Of a stretch of 64,000 nt of DNA, positions 12,748-21,045 are shown piece by piece. The stretch is from Streptomyces sp. R44 (GTDB lineage: Bacteria; Actinomycetota; Actinomycetes; Streptomycetales; Streptomycetaceae). The first letter of the stretch is position 1; the number at the start of each line of letters is the position of its first letter. A program made the position numbers and the translations under genes. The notes under the pieces were generated by a model. The model was not told where the DNA came from. It searched no databases and saw only the letters and a program-made list of their open reading frames with translations. The DNA lies in the NCBI RefSeq assembly GCF_041053105.1, contig NZ_CP163444.1, positions 5,084,001 through 5,148,000 on the forward strand. The letters are read 5' to 3'.

Positions 12748-13886
12748 CAGGACTCCTCGAGGTAGAGCTCGGCGGTGTCGGGGCGGCCGCGTTCCGGCGG
12801 GGTGACCTTGACGCCGATGATGCGGTAGCGGGCGTCGAGGCCCTGCGAGAACCACTCGTCGTGGATCCGGATGCGGGCCATGCGCCCGATGAGGGCGGGC
12901 GGGACGATCCCGCCGAGGTGGATGGTGATCGCCGGGATCACCACGGCGCCCATGACCTGGTCCAGCTCGGCCGATGCCAGCGCCTCCAGGGCGAGTTCGT
13001 CCGTGATCTCGTTGTGGTCCGAGGACAGGTCGATCAGGGGCCAGCCGTCGGCGAGCAGCTCGCTGCGGTACTGCTCCTTGCCGTACAGCGGCCGGGACTC
13101 CTCGGCCGCGTTGGCGTTCGCCGAGGCGCCGCGGGCGACGGCGGTGGTGGCGCCGCGCGTCGCGTCGTACGGGAAGGAGTACGACAGGATGACGCCGGGG
13201 CGGTCGAAGAGCAGATCGGTCGAACCGTTGACGATCTTGGGCTCGCCGAGCCGGAGCTGCCGGATCCGCTGTCCTGAGATGGGGTCGCGGTAGACGAGGA
13301 TCTGGTGCTCGAAGCCGTCCTGCATGTCGGCGATCTGGTTGAGCGCGTCCAGGTAGACGGTCTCGTCGCCCTTCCGCCACGAGACGGTGCGCTTGACCTC
13401 GGGCTTCCGGGGCTCCTCGTCGCCGAAGGTGATCCCGAGGCGCTTCGGGTGGTCGGCGTCCGGGTCGCCGGGGTAGGTCTGGAGGTCGAGCTCGGCCCAC
13501 AGCCTGCGCGCGATCTCCAGCTGCTGGGTCGGGGTGTTGTAGGTGATGTCGGTGCGGATGCGGCGGCGTCCGGCGTACGAGTCGAAGGTGGCGGCCTGGA
13601 TGCCGAGGGTCAGCACCCCGCGGCCGCTGGACTGCAGGGTGGTGGTCCAGACGATGCCGCCCCACCACAGGTCGCCGCCGCGCTCCAGGTAGACCGCGGT
13701 GCGGCCCTCCCGGACCTTCTTCACGCGCTCGGCGATGGCCTTGTCGGGGATGGGGATCGTGCCGGAGAGCGAGCCCGCCTTGCCGATGTAGTCGTCGAAG
13801 GAGACGTCCCGCAGCGGCAGGATGTCCAGCGTCTGGTCGGTGAGCAGGTCGCAGAAGATAGCCCGGTAGGGCGTGTCGATTGCCAT
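12747..13886 (-). CDS. Tal-like tail hub protein
   Basis: 379 residues. It resembles the N-terminal part of siphophage tail-associated lysin/hub proteins (gp27-like fold): an early insertion with WWGGIVWTTTLQSSGRG at about 72-90, a central segment with DALNQIADMQDGFEHQI, and a C-terminal barrel ending GIVPPALIGRMARIRI...YRIIGVKV. There is no C-terminal peptidase or muramidase domain, so if it is Tal it is only the structural hub. It lies downstream of Dit as in siphophages, but with three fibre genes inserted between them. The start is ATG 13886, 10 bp after the stop of the upstream fibre gene. Confidence 0.75.
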   Translation of the reverse strand: MAIDTPYRAIFCDLLTDQTLDILPLRDVSFDDYIGKAGSLSGTIPIPDKAIAERVKKVREGRTAVYLERGGDLWWGGIVWTTTLQSSGRGVLTLGIQAATFDSYAGRRRIRTDITYNTPTQQLEIARRLWAELDLQTYPGDPDADHPKRLGITFGDEEPRKPEVKRTVSWRKGDETVYLDALNQIADMQDGFEHQILVYRDPISGQRIRQLRLGEPKIVNGSTDLLFDRPGVILSYSFPYDATRGATTAVARGASANANAAEESRPLYGKEQYRSELLADGWPLIDLSSDHNEITDELALEALASAELDQVMGAVVIPAITIHLGGIVPPALIGRMARIRIHDEWFSQGLDARYRIIGVKVTPPERGRPDTAELYLEES

Positions 13887-13896
13887 CGAGGGCCCC

Positions 13897-15036
13897 TCAG
13901 AGGACGTAGGTGGCGGTGATGCGGACGTTCCGGCCGGCGGTCAGGACGCCGTTCGCGGACCAGGTGCGCACATGGACGTTGCCGTCGGGCGAGAAGGTGA
14001 AGGCGCCCTGGCCGTAGAAGTCGGTGCCGGAGGCCTCGTAGGCGAACGAGGGACGCCAGCCCGTCGGCAGGGTGCAGACCAGCTCGTCGGGGCTGAGGTT
14101 GCCGGCGGTGGTGGCGGTGAGGTCGGCACCGGCGCGGGTCACCGTCACGGAGACGGTGGCCACTCCGCGGGTCCTGCGGCCCGCGAAGCCCACCAGCGTC
14201 CAGCCGGCGGCCGGGGTCGCGCCCGTGCTGCTCGTCTCCACCTCGACGGGCGGCTGGTAGGCGGCCCAGGCGTTGTTGTTCCAGCGCTGGAGCTGCCCGC
14301 CGTAGTCGCGGTACTGGCCGGTGTAGCTGCCGGTGGTGATCGTGCCGCTGGGCGCGATGCCGCCGATCTCCTTGGGGTAGGCGACCCAGGCGGTGCCGTC
14401 CCAGCGCTGGAGGAAGTGGGCGTTGTCGTTGTCCTGGTACTGGCCCGGGTAGGAACCGGGGACACCGGCGTTGTTGTAGACGGGCAGGATGCCGCCGGCG
14501 GAGACCAGCGTGGTGCGCAGGTCGGTGGAGGCGCCGCCGGCCCAGTCGATGCCGCCGTTGCCGGCGGAGGCCCCGGCCTTGACCTTCACGGTGAACAGGA
14601 CCAGCGAGCGGGCCGGGGCGGCCGGGGCCACCGGAGCGGCCTTCGCCTCGCCCTTGACGATCTCGACGACGGCTTCGTACCTGCCCTGGGTGTCGGCGTC
14701 GTGGTCGTAGACGCGGAGCACGACCAGGTCGATCCGCGGGTTGAGCGGGTCCCCGTCACCGAAGGTGATGGCCATGTCCTGGTCGAGGGTGACGGGGTAG
14801 GCGCCGTCGCTGTTGCTGCCCTGGACGACGGCCCGGCCGTGGTAGACGGTGGCCGTCATCGGGCCGGTGGAAGCCATCCACAGGCCGCCGACCCGGAACT
14901 TGCCGTCGTACGTGCCCGGCAGGATGCCGGAGCGCGAGGCCAGCGGATTCGCGGGGGTGGTGGCGCCGATGTTGGTGAGACGGGTGTTCTGGCGGGTCTG
15001 ACCTGTGGGCGTCAGCCAGCCGGATCGTACGGGCAT
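13897..15036 (-). CDS. tail fibre / receptor-binding protein, paralogue C
   Basis: 379 residues. It shares an N-terminal module with the next two upstream genes: (S/G)GQTR-x-(E/N)-(D/N)-TRL near residues 10-20, GILPGTYDGKFRVGGLWM at 38-55, RAVVQG, a DLVVLRVYD strand, and ASAGNGGIDW. The middle carries two copies of a GQY-x-D...LQRW...W motif (GQYQDNDN...LQRWDGTAW and GQYRDYGGQLQRWNNNAW). The C-terminal 120 residues are unrelated to the paralogues and beta-rich, ending in VRITATYVL. A common attachment half with a variable tip is the typical layout of receptor-binding proteins. Confidence 0.8.
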   Translation of the reverse strand: MPVRSGWLTPTGQTRQNTRLTNIGATTPANPLASRSGILPGTYDGKFRVGGLWMASTGPMTATVYHGRAVVQGSNSDGAYPVTLDQDMAITFGDGDPLNPRIDLVVLRVYDHDADTQGRYEAVVEIVKGEAKAAPVAPAAPARSLVLFTVKVKAGASAGNGGIDWAGGASTDLRTTLVSAGGILPVYNNAGVPGSYPGQYQDNDNAHFLQRWDGTAWVAYPKEIGGIAPSGTITTGSYTGQYRDYGGQLQRWNNNAWAAYQPPVEVETSSTGATPAAGWTLVGFAGRRTRGVATVSVTVTRAGADLTATTAGNLSPDELVCTLPTGWRPSFAYEASGTDFYGQGAFTFSPDGNVHVRTWSANGVLTAGRNVRITATYVL

Positions 15037-15085
15037 GCGGTTCTCCTGTCGGGCGGGGCGTGGGCGGGCCGGCGGCCGTGCGGGC

Positions 15086-16294
15086 TCAGTACTGCGGGGT
15101 GACCTGCATGAAGCTGTTGTCGAACCACGCCCGGATGTTGGTGTGCGAGGAGCGGTAGAACGCGGTGAGCGTGTACGGGGCGCCCGGGGTGAGGCCGGAC
15201 AGGCGCTGCACCGTCGACGCGGAGACGCCGTCCGCCGGGGTCGCCCCTCGGCCGCCCTTCACCGCCAGCTCGTCGTCCAGGTCACGGACGACCGTGCTGC
15301 CCTGGGTGATCTTCAGGCACATCCAGCCGGTCGAGGCGGCGTTGGTGCCGGTCTCCAGGATGGTCTCCACCCGCGAGCCGAAGGTGACCAGCACGTTCTT
15401 GGACGGCGGGGCCGTGAAGGTCAGCGTGAAGGGGTTCGAGGCCCGGTCGAGCAGGGTGTCCACGTACGTCGTCGACAGGGTGTAGCCCGCGTCCAGCTGG
15501 TCGTTGAAGTACGGCCCCGGGAACGCCGGCGCCCACGCCGTCCCGCTCCAGCGCTGGAGCACGCCCGTGGTGTCCCGGTACTGACCGGTGTAGCTGCCCT
15601 GCGTGGTGGAGGCGGAGGCCGGGATGATGCCGCCGACGGCCTCCGGGTACGACACCCACTTGCCGCCGTCCCAGCGCTGGAACTGGCTGTTCGGGGTGTC
15701 CTGGTACTGGCCCGGGTAGGCGCCCGGCTGGACCGGCCCCTCGACCGGCAGGATGCCGCCCGCGGAGACGACGGTGGTGCGCAGGTCCTTCAGGGCGGAG
15801 GCCCACGGGATGCCGCCGTTGCCCGCGCTGGCGTTGATCGGGACCCGCACCTCGTACAGCGGAAGACTGCGCGCCGGCACCGGCTGCGCCTTCGGGCTCG
15901 CCTGGGGGACGCCCTGGATGACCTCGATGACGGCCTCGTTGCGGGTGCCCTCGTAGAGCTTGTCGTAGATCCGCAGGACGACGAGGTCGATCCGGTCGAA
16001 CTGCGCGTTGCCGGGCGCGAAGGTGACGACCTCGGAGGTCGGCAGCGTCACCGGGTAGGCGCCCTGGGAGATGTCGCCCTGGATGACCGCCCGGCCCTCG
16101 GAGACGACCGCGGACATGGCGGAGGCGTTCGTCATCCAGAAGCCGGACAGCCGGAACTTGCCGTCGTACGAGCCCGGCAGGATGCCGGACCGCACCTGGA
16201 CGGGGTTGAGAGCGTTGGTGGCGCCCATCTGGGTGAGGCGGGTGTCCTCGCGGGTCTGGCCGGACTCGAGGACCCAGCTGCTGCGCAGGTTCAT
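15086..16294 (-). CDS. tail fibre / receptor-binding protein, paralogue B
   Basis: 402 residues, second of three tandem paralogues. The N-terminal half aligns with paralogue C through SGQTREDTRL, SGILPGSYDGKFRLSGFWM, GRAVIQGDISQGAYPVTL and ASAGNGGIPW. Two GQY(Q/R)D...QRW...W motifs follow (PGQYQDTPN...FQRWDGGKW and GQYRDTTGVLQRWSGTAW). The C-terminal region (about 265-402) differs from the other two and contains a predicted beta-sandwich with RLSGLTPGAPYTLTAFYRSS, reminiscent of carbohydrate-binding or jelly-roll tips; this resemblance is only by pattern. Intact, ATG start, 49 bp from its downstream neighbour. Confidence 0.8.
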   Translation of the reverse strand: MNLRSSWVLESGQTREDTRLTQMGATNALNPVQVRSGILPGSYDGKFRLSGFWMTNASAMSAVVSEGRAVIQGDISQGAYPVTLPTSEVVTFAPGNAQFDRIDLVVLRIYDKLYEGTRNEAVIEVIQGVPQASPKAQPVPARSLPLYEVRVPINASAGNGGIPWASALKDLRTTVVSAGGILPVEGPVQPGAYPGQYQDTPNSQFQRWDGGKWVSYPEAVGGIIPASASTTQGSYTGQYRDTTGVLQRWSGTAWAPAFPGPYFNDQLDAGYTLSTTYVDTLLDRASNPFTLTFTAPPSKNVLVTFGSRVETILETGTNAASTGWMCLKITQGSTVVRDLDDELAVKGGRGATPADGVSASTVQRLSGLTPGAPYTLTAFYRSSHTNIRAWFDNSFMQVTPQY

Positions 16295-16330
16295 GAGGTT
16301 GCTCCAATCGGGGTTACGGGGAGGACGGGG

Positions 16331-17524
16331 TCAGGACCGGATCCACTGGGCGGTCAGCGTGCTGTAGTAGCCCGAGCCGCCGAGGGTGCGGACGGCGGCG
16401 GTGTGGTTGTGGTAGCCGGCGAGCTGCAGGACGTTGCCCGCGGTGAGCTTGATGAGGCCCTCGCCGCCGACGGTGACGGCGCCGGTGGACGCCGGGGACA
16501 GCCAGGTCATCCGCGGCACTCCGACGCCGCCGAGGTGGATGCGGGCGCCGCGCACGCCGGTGGTGGAGTCGCCGTTCCAGGCGACGTGGCCGGTGACCCG
16601 CCACCAGCCGGTGCGCGGGACGACGAAGCTGTCCGTGCCGTTCCAGCCGGCGAGGTCGTCGATGTCGACGTAGTTGAGGGTGATCGGCGTCCAGGCGCCG
16701 GCCGGCACGCTCTGCATCGTCGTCTGCGAGACGGTGAACAGGACGGACGCCTTGCCTTCGGCGTACTGCCAGGCCGCGCCGTCCCAGCGCTGCAGGACGC
16801 CGGCGTTGTCGCGGTACTGGCCGGTGTAGGTGCCGGTCGTCACCGTCCCGTTCGCGGCGATGCCGCCGTACGCCTTCGGGTACGACTGCCAGGTCGTGCC
16901 GTCCCAGCGCTGGAGCAGGCCCGAGACGTCGCGGTACTGGCCGACGTACACGCCGTTGAAACCGCTGGTCGGCATGATGCCGCCGAGCGCCGTCATCGGG
17001 TAGTGCTTCGTCGTGACGACGCCCGGGGTGGTCCACTGGACGCCGCCGTTGCCGGCGGAGGTGCCTGCGGGCACCGAGATCGTGTAGAGCTGGAAGGAGC
17101 TGCCGGGGCCCGAGGCGGGGACCGCCGGGATGGCCGAGGGCGTGCCCTTGATCAGCCGGATCACGGCGTCGGTGGCGCCGCTCTTGTCGTAGGCGTCGTC
17201 CATGACGGCCAGTTCGATGACGTCGATCCGGCCGTACTGCGGGTCGCCGTCGGCGATGGTGAGCGTCTCGGGGGCGGTCACAGCGATCATGTACGCGCCC
17301 TGGGCGGTCTCGTAGCCCTGGAGGACGGCCCGGCCGGTGCCGATGGTGCACTGCATCGCGGAGCTGCCGGTCAGCGCGAAGCCGCCCGGCACGATGCCGG
17401 GCCGCGAGCGCAGCGGCGGCGAGGTGGCGCTCGATCCGCTGGGAGTGAGCAGCGCGGACAGGGCGAGCCGGGTGTCCTCGCGGGTCTGGCCGGACGAATG
17501 GAGCCAGGCGGCCCGTACGGTCAT
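16331..17524 (-). CDS. tail fibre / receptor-binding protein, paralogue A
   Basis: 397 residues, first of three tandem paralogues after Dit. It has the shared SGQTREDTRL motif, a more divergent N-terminal half (PGIVPGGFALTG, GRAVLQGYETAQGAYMI, IDVIELAVMDD, TSAGNGGVQW), and two GQYRD...LQRWDG...W motifs. The C-terminal 130 residues form a C1q/TNF-like beta-sandwich pattern (FVVPRTGWWRVTGHVAW, LKLTAGNVLQLAGYHN-type strands, ending TLTAQWIRS), a fold seen in many trimeric fibre tips. It is probably the oldest-diverged member of the three because its N-terminal half matches least well. Confidence 0.8.
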   Translation of the reverse strand: MTVRAAWLHSSGQTREDTRLALSALLTPSGSSATSPPLRSRPGIVPGGFALTGSSAMQCTIGTGRAVLQGYETAQGAYMIAVTAPETLTIADGDPQYGRIDVIELAVMDDAYDKSGATDAVIRLIKGTPSAIPAVPASGPGSSFQLYTISVPAGTSAGNGGVQWTTPGVVTTKHYPMTALGGIMPTSGFNGVYVGQYRDVSGLLQRWDGTTWQSYPKAYGGIAANGTVTTGTYTGQYRDNAGVLQRWDGAAWQYAEGKASVLFTVSQTTMQSVPAGAWTPITLNYVDIDDLAGWNGTDSFVVPRTGWWRVTGHVAWNGDSTTGVRGARIHLGGVGVPRMTWLSPASTGAVTVGGEGLIKLTAGNVLQLAGYHNHTAAVRTLGGSGYYSTLTAQWIRS

Positions 17525-17577
17525 GGGTTCACCTCTTCTGTGCGGGGCGGAAAGGGGGGCCGGTCACCATGGGGCGG

Positions 17578-18510
17578 TCACCATTCGGCGCTGCGCCAGC
17601 GGACCGTCATCACGGCCTCGGGCGTCGCACCGTCGGGCCGGAACGCCAGCTCCGTACGGCCCGGTTCGAGCACGAAGAGCTCCTCCGGGCTGGAGTCCGC
17701 CATGGCGGTGTGGCGCCGGGACGCGGTGCCGTTGAGCATCACGGTGCCGTTGGCGGTGTCGACGACGAGCTCGTCGCCGGCGGCCAGGTCGATCGCGTAG
17801 CGCAGCCGGCGCTTGCTGACCCGCTCGGTGACGGTCGGCATGGAGCAGGGGCCGCGGAAGGTGATCAGCGGGTGGGCGGCGGCGGAGCCGGTGTTCTCGG
17901 CGACGGCGTCGCCGGTGGAGGTGGCCTGGCCCCAGGAGAGCGGCCACTGCAGCCCCTCCGGCGGCCAGGTCAGACCGGACTCGGGCTGCGGGGCCGTGGT
18001 GCTCGTGGACTCCTCGTTGACGCCGTAGCGGCGCGGGTCGGAGGCCAGCCACTGGATCGACATCCTGGAGCTGCCCTGGGTGGCGAAGCCCTGGTCGGCG
18101 GGGACCACGCGCTGGGCGATCCGGGCGCGTACGGCGAGGAGTTCGCCGTGCAGCCGGACGGTGAGCCAGCGCTCCTCGTCGAGCAGGGCGAGCGACTGGC
18201 GCAGGGCGCGGATGGCCTCGGCGGCGGCGGAGTACTCCGGCATCAGCACGATCGTGCCGCTGATCTTGCGGGGCTTGGCGTAGCGGGAGCCGGGCCAGGC
18301 GCCGTGCGAGGTGGGCCGGTCGGCGTCGGAGGAGTCGTACTCGGGCAGGTCCTCCCAGCCCTGGAGTCCGGAGCGGTCGACGTTGAAGGGCGTACCGGGG
18401 CCGATGAGAAGCCCGGCCCACTGGATCTGCCCGTCCTGGGTGATCAGTGAGCCGGGCGCGAGGTCGGCGGTGAGGTTGTTTCCGGCGTATGTGGTGGTGG
18501 TCTCGGCCAT
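17578..18510 (-). CDS. distal tail protein (Dit)
   Basis: 310 residues. Siphophage Dit hexamers cap the tail tube and attach the hub and fibres. Features seen are GPGTPFNVDRSGLQGWEDLP near residues 37-56, DRPTSHGAWPGSRYAKPRKISG near 64-85 (the characteristic 'G-x-x-x-R-x-x-x-R-x-(I/L)' belt region), and a C-terminal galectin-like domain (about 200-310) with ITFRGPCSMPTV and DGATPEAVMTVRWRSAEW. It lies directly after the tape-measure genes, as expected. Start ATG 18510, 59 bp downstream of the second tape-measure gene. Confidence 0.85.
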   Translation of the reverse strand: MAETTTTYAGNNLTADLAPGSLITQDGQIQWAGLLIGPGTPFNVDRSGLQGWEDLPEYDSSDADRPTSHGAWPGSRYAKPRKISGTIVLMPEYSAAAEAIRALRQSLALLDEERWLTVRLHGELLAVRARIAQRVVPADQGFATQGSSRMSIQWLASDPRRYGVNEESTSTTAPQPESGLTWPPEGLQWPLSWGQATSTGDAVAENTGSAAAHPLITFRGPCSMPTVTERVSKRRLRYAIDLAAGDELVVDTANGTVMLNGTASRRHTAMADSSPEELFVLEPGRTELAFRPDGATPEAVMTVRWRSAEW

Positions 18511-18569
18511 GGGGCCGTCACCTCACTTCTGAGGGGGTGTCGGGTGAGCGGGCTTCAGCGGCGAGGGCA

Positions 18570-19817
18570 TCAGTGATGGGCGGCGAGGAGGAAGAGCAGG
18601 TCCTCGGCGGTCGACCGCGGGCCGGCGCCCGGATCCTCGTGGAACTCCGCGATGCGGTGGGGCCGCCGGGGAGCCTCGGTGAGGGCCGGGACGCGCCGCT
18701 GTTCGAGGACGGTGAGCGGGTCGATGCGCGGCGCGCTGTCGGCACCGGGGAAGACGACACCGCCCTCGGCGAGCATCGGGATCTTGTCGATGTCGACGCC
18801 GAAGTGCTTGCCGAGGAAGTCGAAGCTCAGCTTGTTGAGCCCGTCGATGATCCAGTTGGCGAAGGCGATGAGCCCGTTGATCGGGCCCTTGACGACGCCG
18901 AGCACGGCGGTCAGGGCGCCCTTGATCAGCTCGCCCATGCCGTGCAGGGCCTTGCCGACCGCGTCCTTGGCGTGCCGGAAGAAGCCCGGGATCTTGTCGG
19001 TGAAGAAGGACAGGAACGGGTGGATCGCGCCCTTGATGCCGCCGATGGTGCGCGAGGCGATGCCGCGCAGGGCGTTGCTGGCGGAGGTGACGGAGGAACC
19101 GACGCGGGAGATGCCGCTGATGCCGGAACCGATGAGCTTCAGCGCCGTCTTGAACAGGGTGAGGTAGGCCTTGAAGTAGGTCCCGACGGCCTGGCCGATG
19201 AGCTTGATGACCGGCTGGAGGAACGTCCAGACGGACTGGAAGCCCTTCAGCGCCTGCTGCATCACCTGCTTGATGATCTTCTGGCCGGTCTCGCTGTTCA
19301 CCGCGTACTCGATGAGCCAGGAGATGACCGGCATGAGGATGCCGAGGATGAAGCCGAGCGGGTTGCTGCGCATGGCGAGGTTGACACCGGTCATGGCGAC
19401 CGAGGCGATGGTCATGACCGTGCCGTAGGTGTCCATGAGCTTGGTGATGGTGTCGGTGATGGGCAGCAGCGGCACCAGGATCGCCAGGACGGCACCGACC
19501 GCGGGACCGAACTTCCCCGCGGCGGTACGGACCTTGCCGGCCGCGACGCCGAGCTTCTGGATGCCGGCGGCCGCCTTCGACCGCTGGAACCGGCCGACGG
19601 AGGTCGCCGCGCCGGACGCGGTGCTCCCGAGGGTGCGTACGGAGCCCCCGGCCGTCTTCAGGTCGGAGGCGAACCTGGCGACGCCGCCGGCCGCCGACTG
19701 GACGTCCTGCTTGAGTCGCTTGAGCGTGCCGCCGGCCGCCTGGGCGCCCTGGCGCAGGGAGGTCATCGCCGGCGTCACGCTCCTGAACGCCGGCATGCGG
19801 ACGGCGACGGCACTCAT
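18570..19817 (-). CDS. tape measure protein, paralogue 2
   Basis: 415 residues. Ala/Gly/Ser-rich N-terminus with repeated coiled-coil-like helices (1-110), a hydrophobic central section (about 108-200, VGAVLAILVPLLPITDTITKL and GFILGILMPVISWLIEYAV), then helices with the recurring (S/A)-x-W-x-F-L and I-K-G pattern, and a C-terminal KIPMLAEGGVVFPGADSAPR plus STAEDLLFLLAAHH. The last two features recur in the upstream gene (IPMLATGGVVMPRSG; STADALMYLAKARG), so the two are tandem paralogues. Its ATG overlaps the stop of paralogue 1 in an ATGA. Tape measures set tail length and pass into the target membrane. Confidence 0.8.
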   Translation of the reverse strand: MSAVAVRMPAFRSVTPAMTSLRQGAQAAGGTLKRLKQDVQSAAGGVARFASDLKTAGGSVRTLGSTASGAATSVGRFQRSKAAAGIQKLGVAAGKVRTAAGKFGPAVGAVLAILVPLLPITDTITKLMDTYGTVMTIASVAMTGVNLAMRSNPLGFILGILMPVISWLIEYAVNSETGQKIIKQVMQQALKGFQSVWTFLQPVIKLIGQAVGTYFKAYLTLFKTALKLIGSGISGISRVGSSVTSASNALRGIASRTIGGIKGAIHPFLSFFTDKIPGFFRHAKDAVGKALHGMGELIKGALTAVLGVVKGPINGLIAFANWIIDGLNKLSFDFLGKHFGVDIDKIPMLAEGGVVFPGADSAPRIDPLTVLEQRRVPALTEAPRRPHRIAEFHEDPGAGPRSTAEDLLFLLAAHH

Positions 19818-21016
19818 CCGCGTGCCTTCGCCAGGTACATCAGCGCGTCCGCCGTGGACTGCGGGTCGCTGTTACGGGCCGCGTGGTAGTGCTCGATGTG
19901 CAGCCCGGCACCGCCGCCGTTGCCCCCCTGCAGCTGCGCCGTCATCCGGGCGCGCCGGGCGGTCATGGCGAGCAGCCGGTCCAGCTTGGACAGCGGCAGG
20001 ACGGCCTCGGCCTCGCCGGCCTCGGCGAGGATCGCCGGGACACCGCCGCTGCGGGGCATGACGACACCACCGGTGGCGAGCATCGGGATGGTCGGGATGT
20101 GGACGCCGAAGGTCTTGCCGCCGACGATCGGGACCCAGCCGGGGACGCTGACCTTGACCCCGTTGACCGCGTTGATCATGCGGTTGATCAGGCTGATGAC
20201 GGCGTTGACCGGGCCGGACACACCGCTCTTGATGCCCTCGAACGCCCGGGACGCGATGTCCTTGAGGCCGTTCCAGATGGAGGACATCTTGTCCTTGACG
20301 GCGGTGAAGGCGTTCGGGATCGCGGACTTGATCCAGTTGACCACCGGGGTGATGACGGCCTTGATGCCGTTCCAGACGGCGCCGACGACCGTCTTGATCG
20401 CCTTCATGACGGTCGTGATGACCGTCTTCCAGATGTTGACGTAGGTCTTGATGACCGTGGCGACGGCCTTGACGACGGTGGAGATGGCCTTCTTGATGCC
20501 GTTCCAGACCGTCTTGATCAGGTCGCCGGCTTTCTTCATGATCGGGCCGACGGCCTTCATGACCGCGCTGATGACGGTCTTGATGCCGTCGAAGGCCTTC
20601 TTGAGGATCTTCTGCATCGTCTTCGACTGCATCGCCATCTCGACGATCTTCTCGATGAGAGGCATGAAGAGTTCGATCAGGCGGGCGAGGAAGTTGCCCT
20701 TCATGGACTTGTTGAGCTTGTCCTGGCCCTTGGCGGCCTTGCCCGCGCCGGACTCGTACTTGCCCATCTTCTTGCCGGCGGACTCGGCGGTCGTGCCGGC
20801 CTTCGCCATGGACTTCTCGGCCTGGTCCGAGGCCGTCTTGAGGTTCTTGAGCTGGGTGTTGGAACCCTGGGCGTTGGTCTTGAGGGTCTTGAGCTGACCG
20901 GATGCGGACTTCCCGGCGTCGCCTACCTTCTTGACCGAGGTGCCGGCGCCGGAGGCCTGGGTCTTGAGGTTGCCGAGGGCGGTGGACGCGTTCTTCAGGT
21001 TGCTGATGAGAGACAT
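19814..21016 (-). CDS. tape measure protein, paralogue 1
   Basis: 400 residues. Residues 1-115 are Lys/Ala/Ser-rich helix (LKNLKTASDQAEKSMAKAG). Residues 115-290 are a regular array with VWNGIKK, VWNGIKA and IWNGLKD repeats, the Trp-spaced repeat typical of tape measure proteins. The C-terminus has VPGWVPIVGGKTFGVHIPTIPML and LAEAGEAEAVLPLSKLDRL, common in actinophage tape measures. At about 0.15 nm per residue, the rule known for siphophages, this protein would specify a tail of roughly 60 nm. Start ATG 21016 behind AAGGAGGTAACC. Confidence 0.85.
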   Translation of the reverse strand: MSLISNLKNASTALGNLKTQASGAGTSVKKVGDAGKSASGQLKTLKTNAQGSNTQLKNLKTASDQAEKSMAKAGTTAESAGKKMGKYESGAGKAAKGQDKLNKSMKGNFLARLIELFMPLIEKIVEMAMQSKTMQKILKKAFDGIKTVISAVMKAVGPIMKKAGDLIKTVWNGIKKAISTVVKAVATVIKTYVNIWKTVITTVMKAIKTVVGAVWNGIKAVITPVVNWIKSAIPNAFTAVKDKMSSIWNGLKDIASRAFEGIKSGVSGPVNAVISLINRMINAVNGVKVSVPGWVPIVGGKTFGVHIPTIPMLATGGVVMPRSGGVPAILAEAGEAEAVLPLSKLDRLLAMTARRARMTAQLQGGNGGGAGLHIEHYHAARNSDPQSTADALMYLAKARG

Positions 21017-21045
21017 GGGTTACCTCCTTTCGGGGTGGGGCGGGG

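Noticed and set aside
13873..17800. Long plus-strand ORFs opposite the fibre genes (13873-15102, 15005-17800)
   Set aside because: Composition is Gly/Val/Ala/Arg-rich, typical of shadow frames; the minus-strand fibre genes have proper starts, operon spacing and mutual homology.
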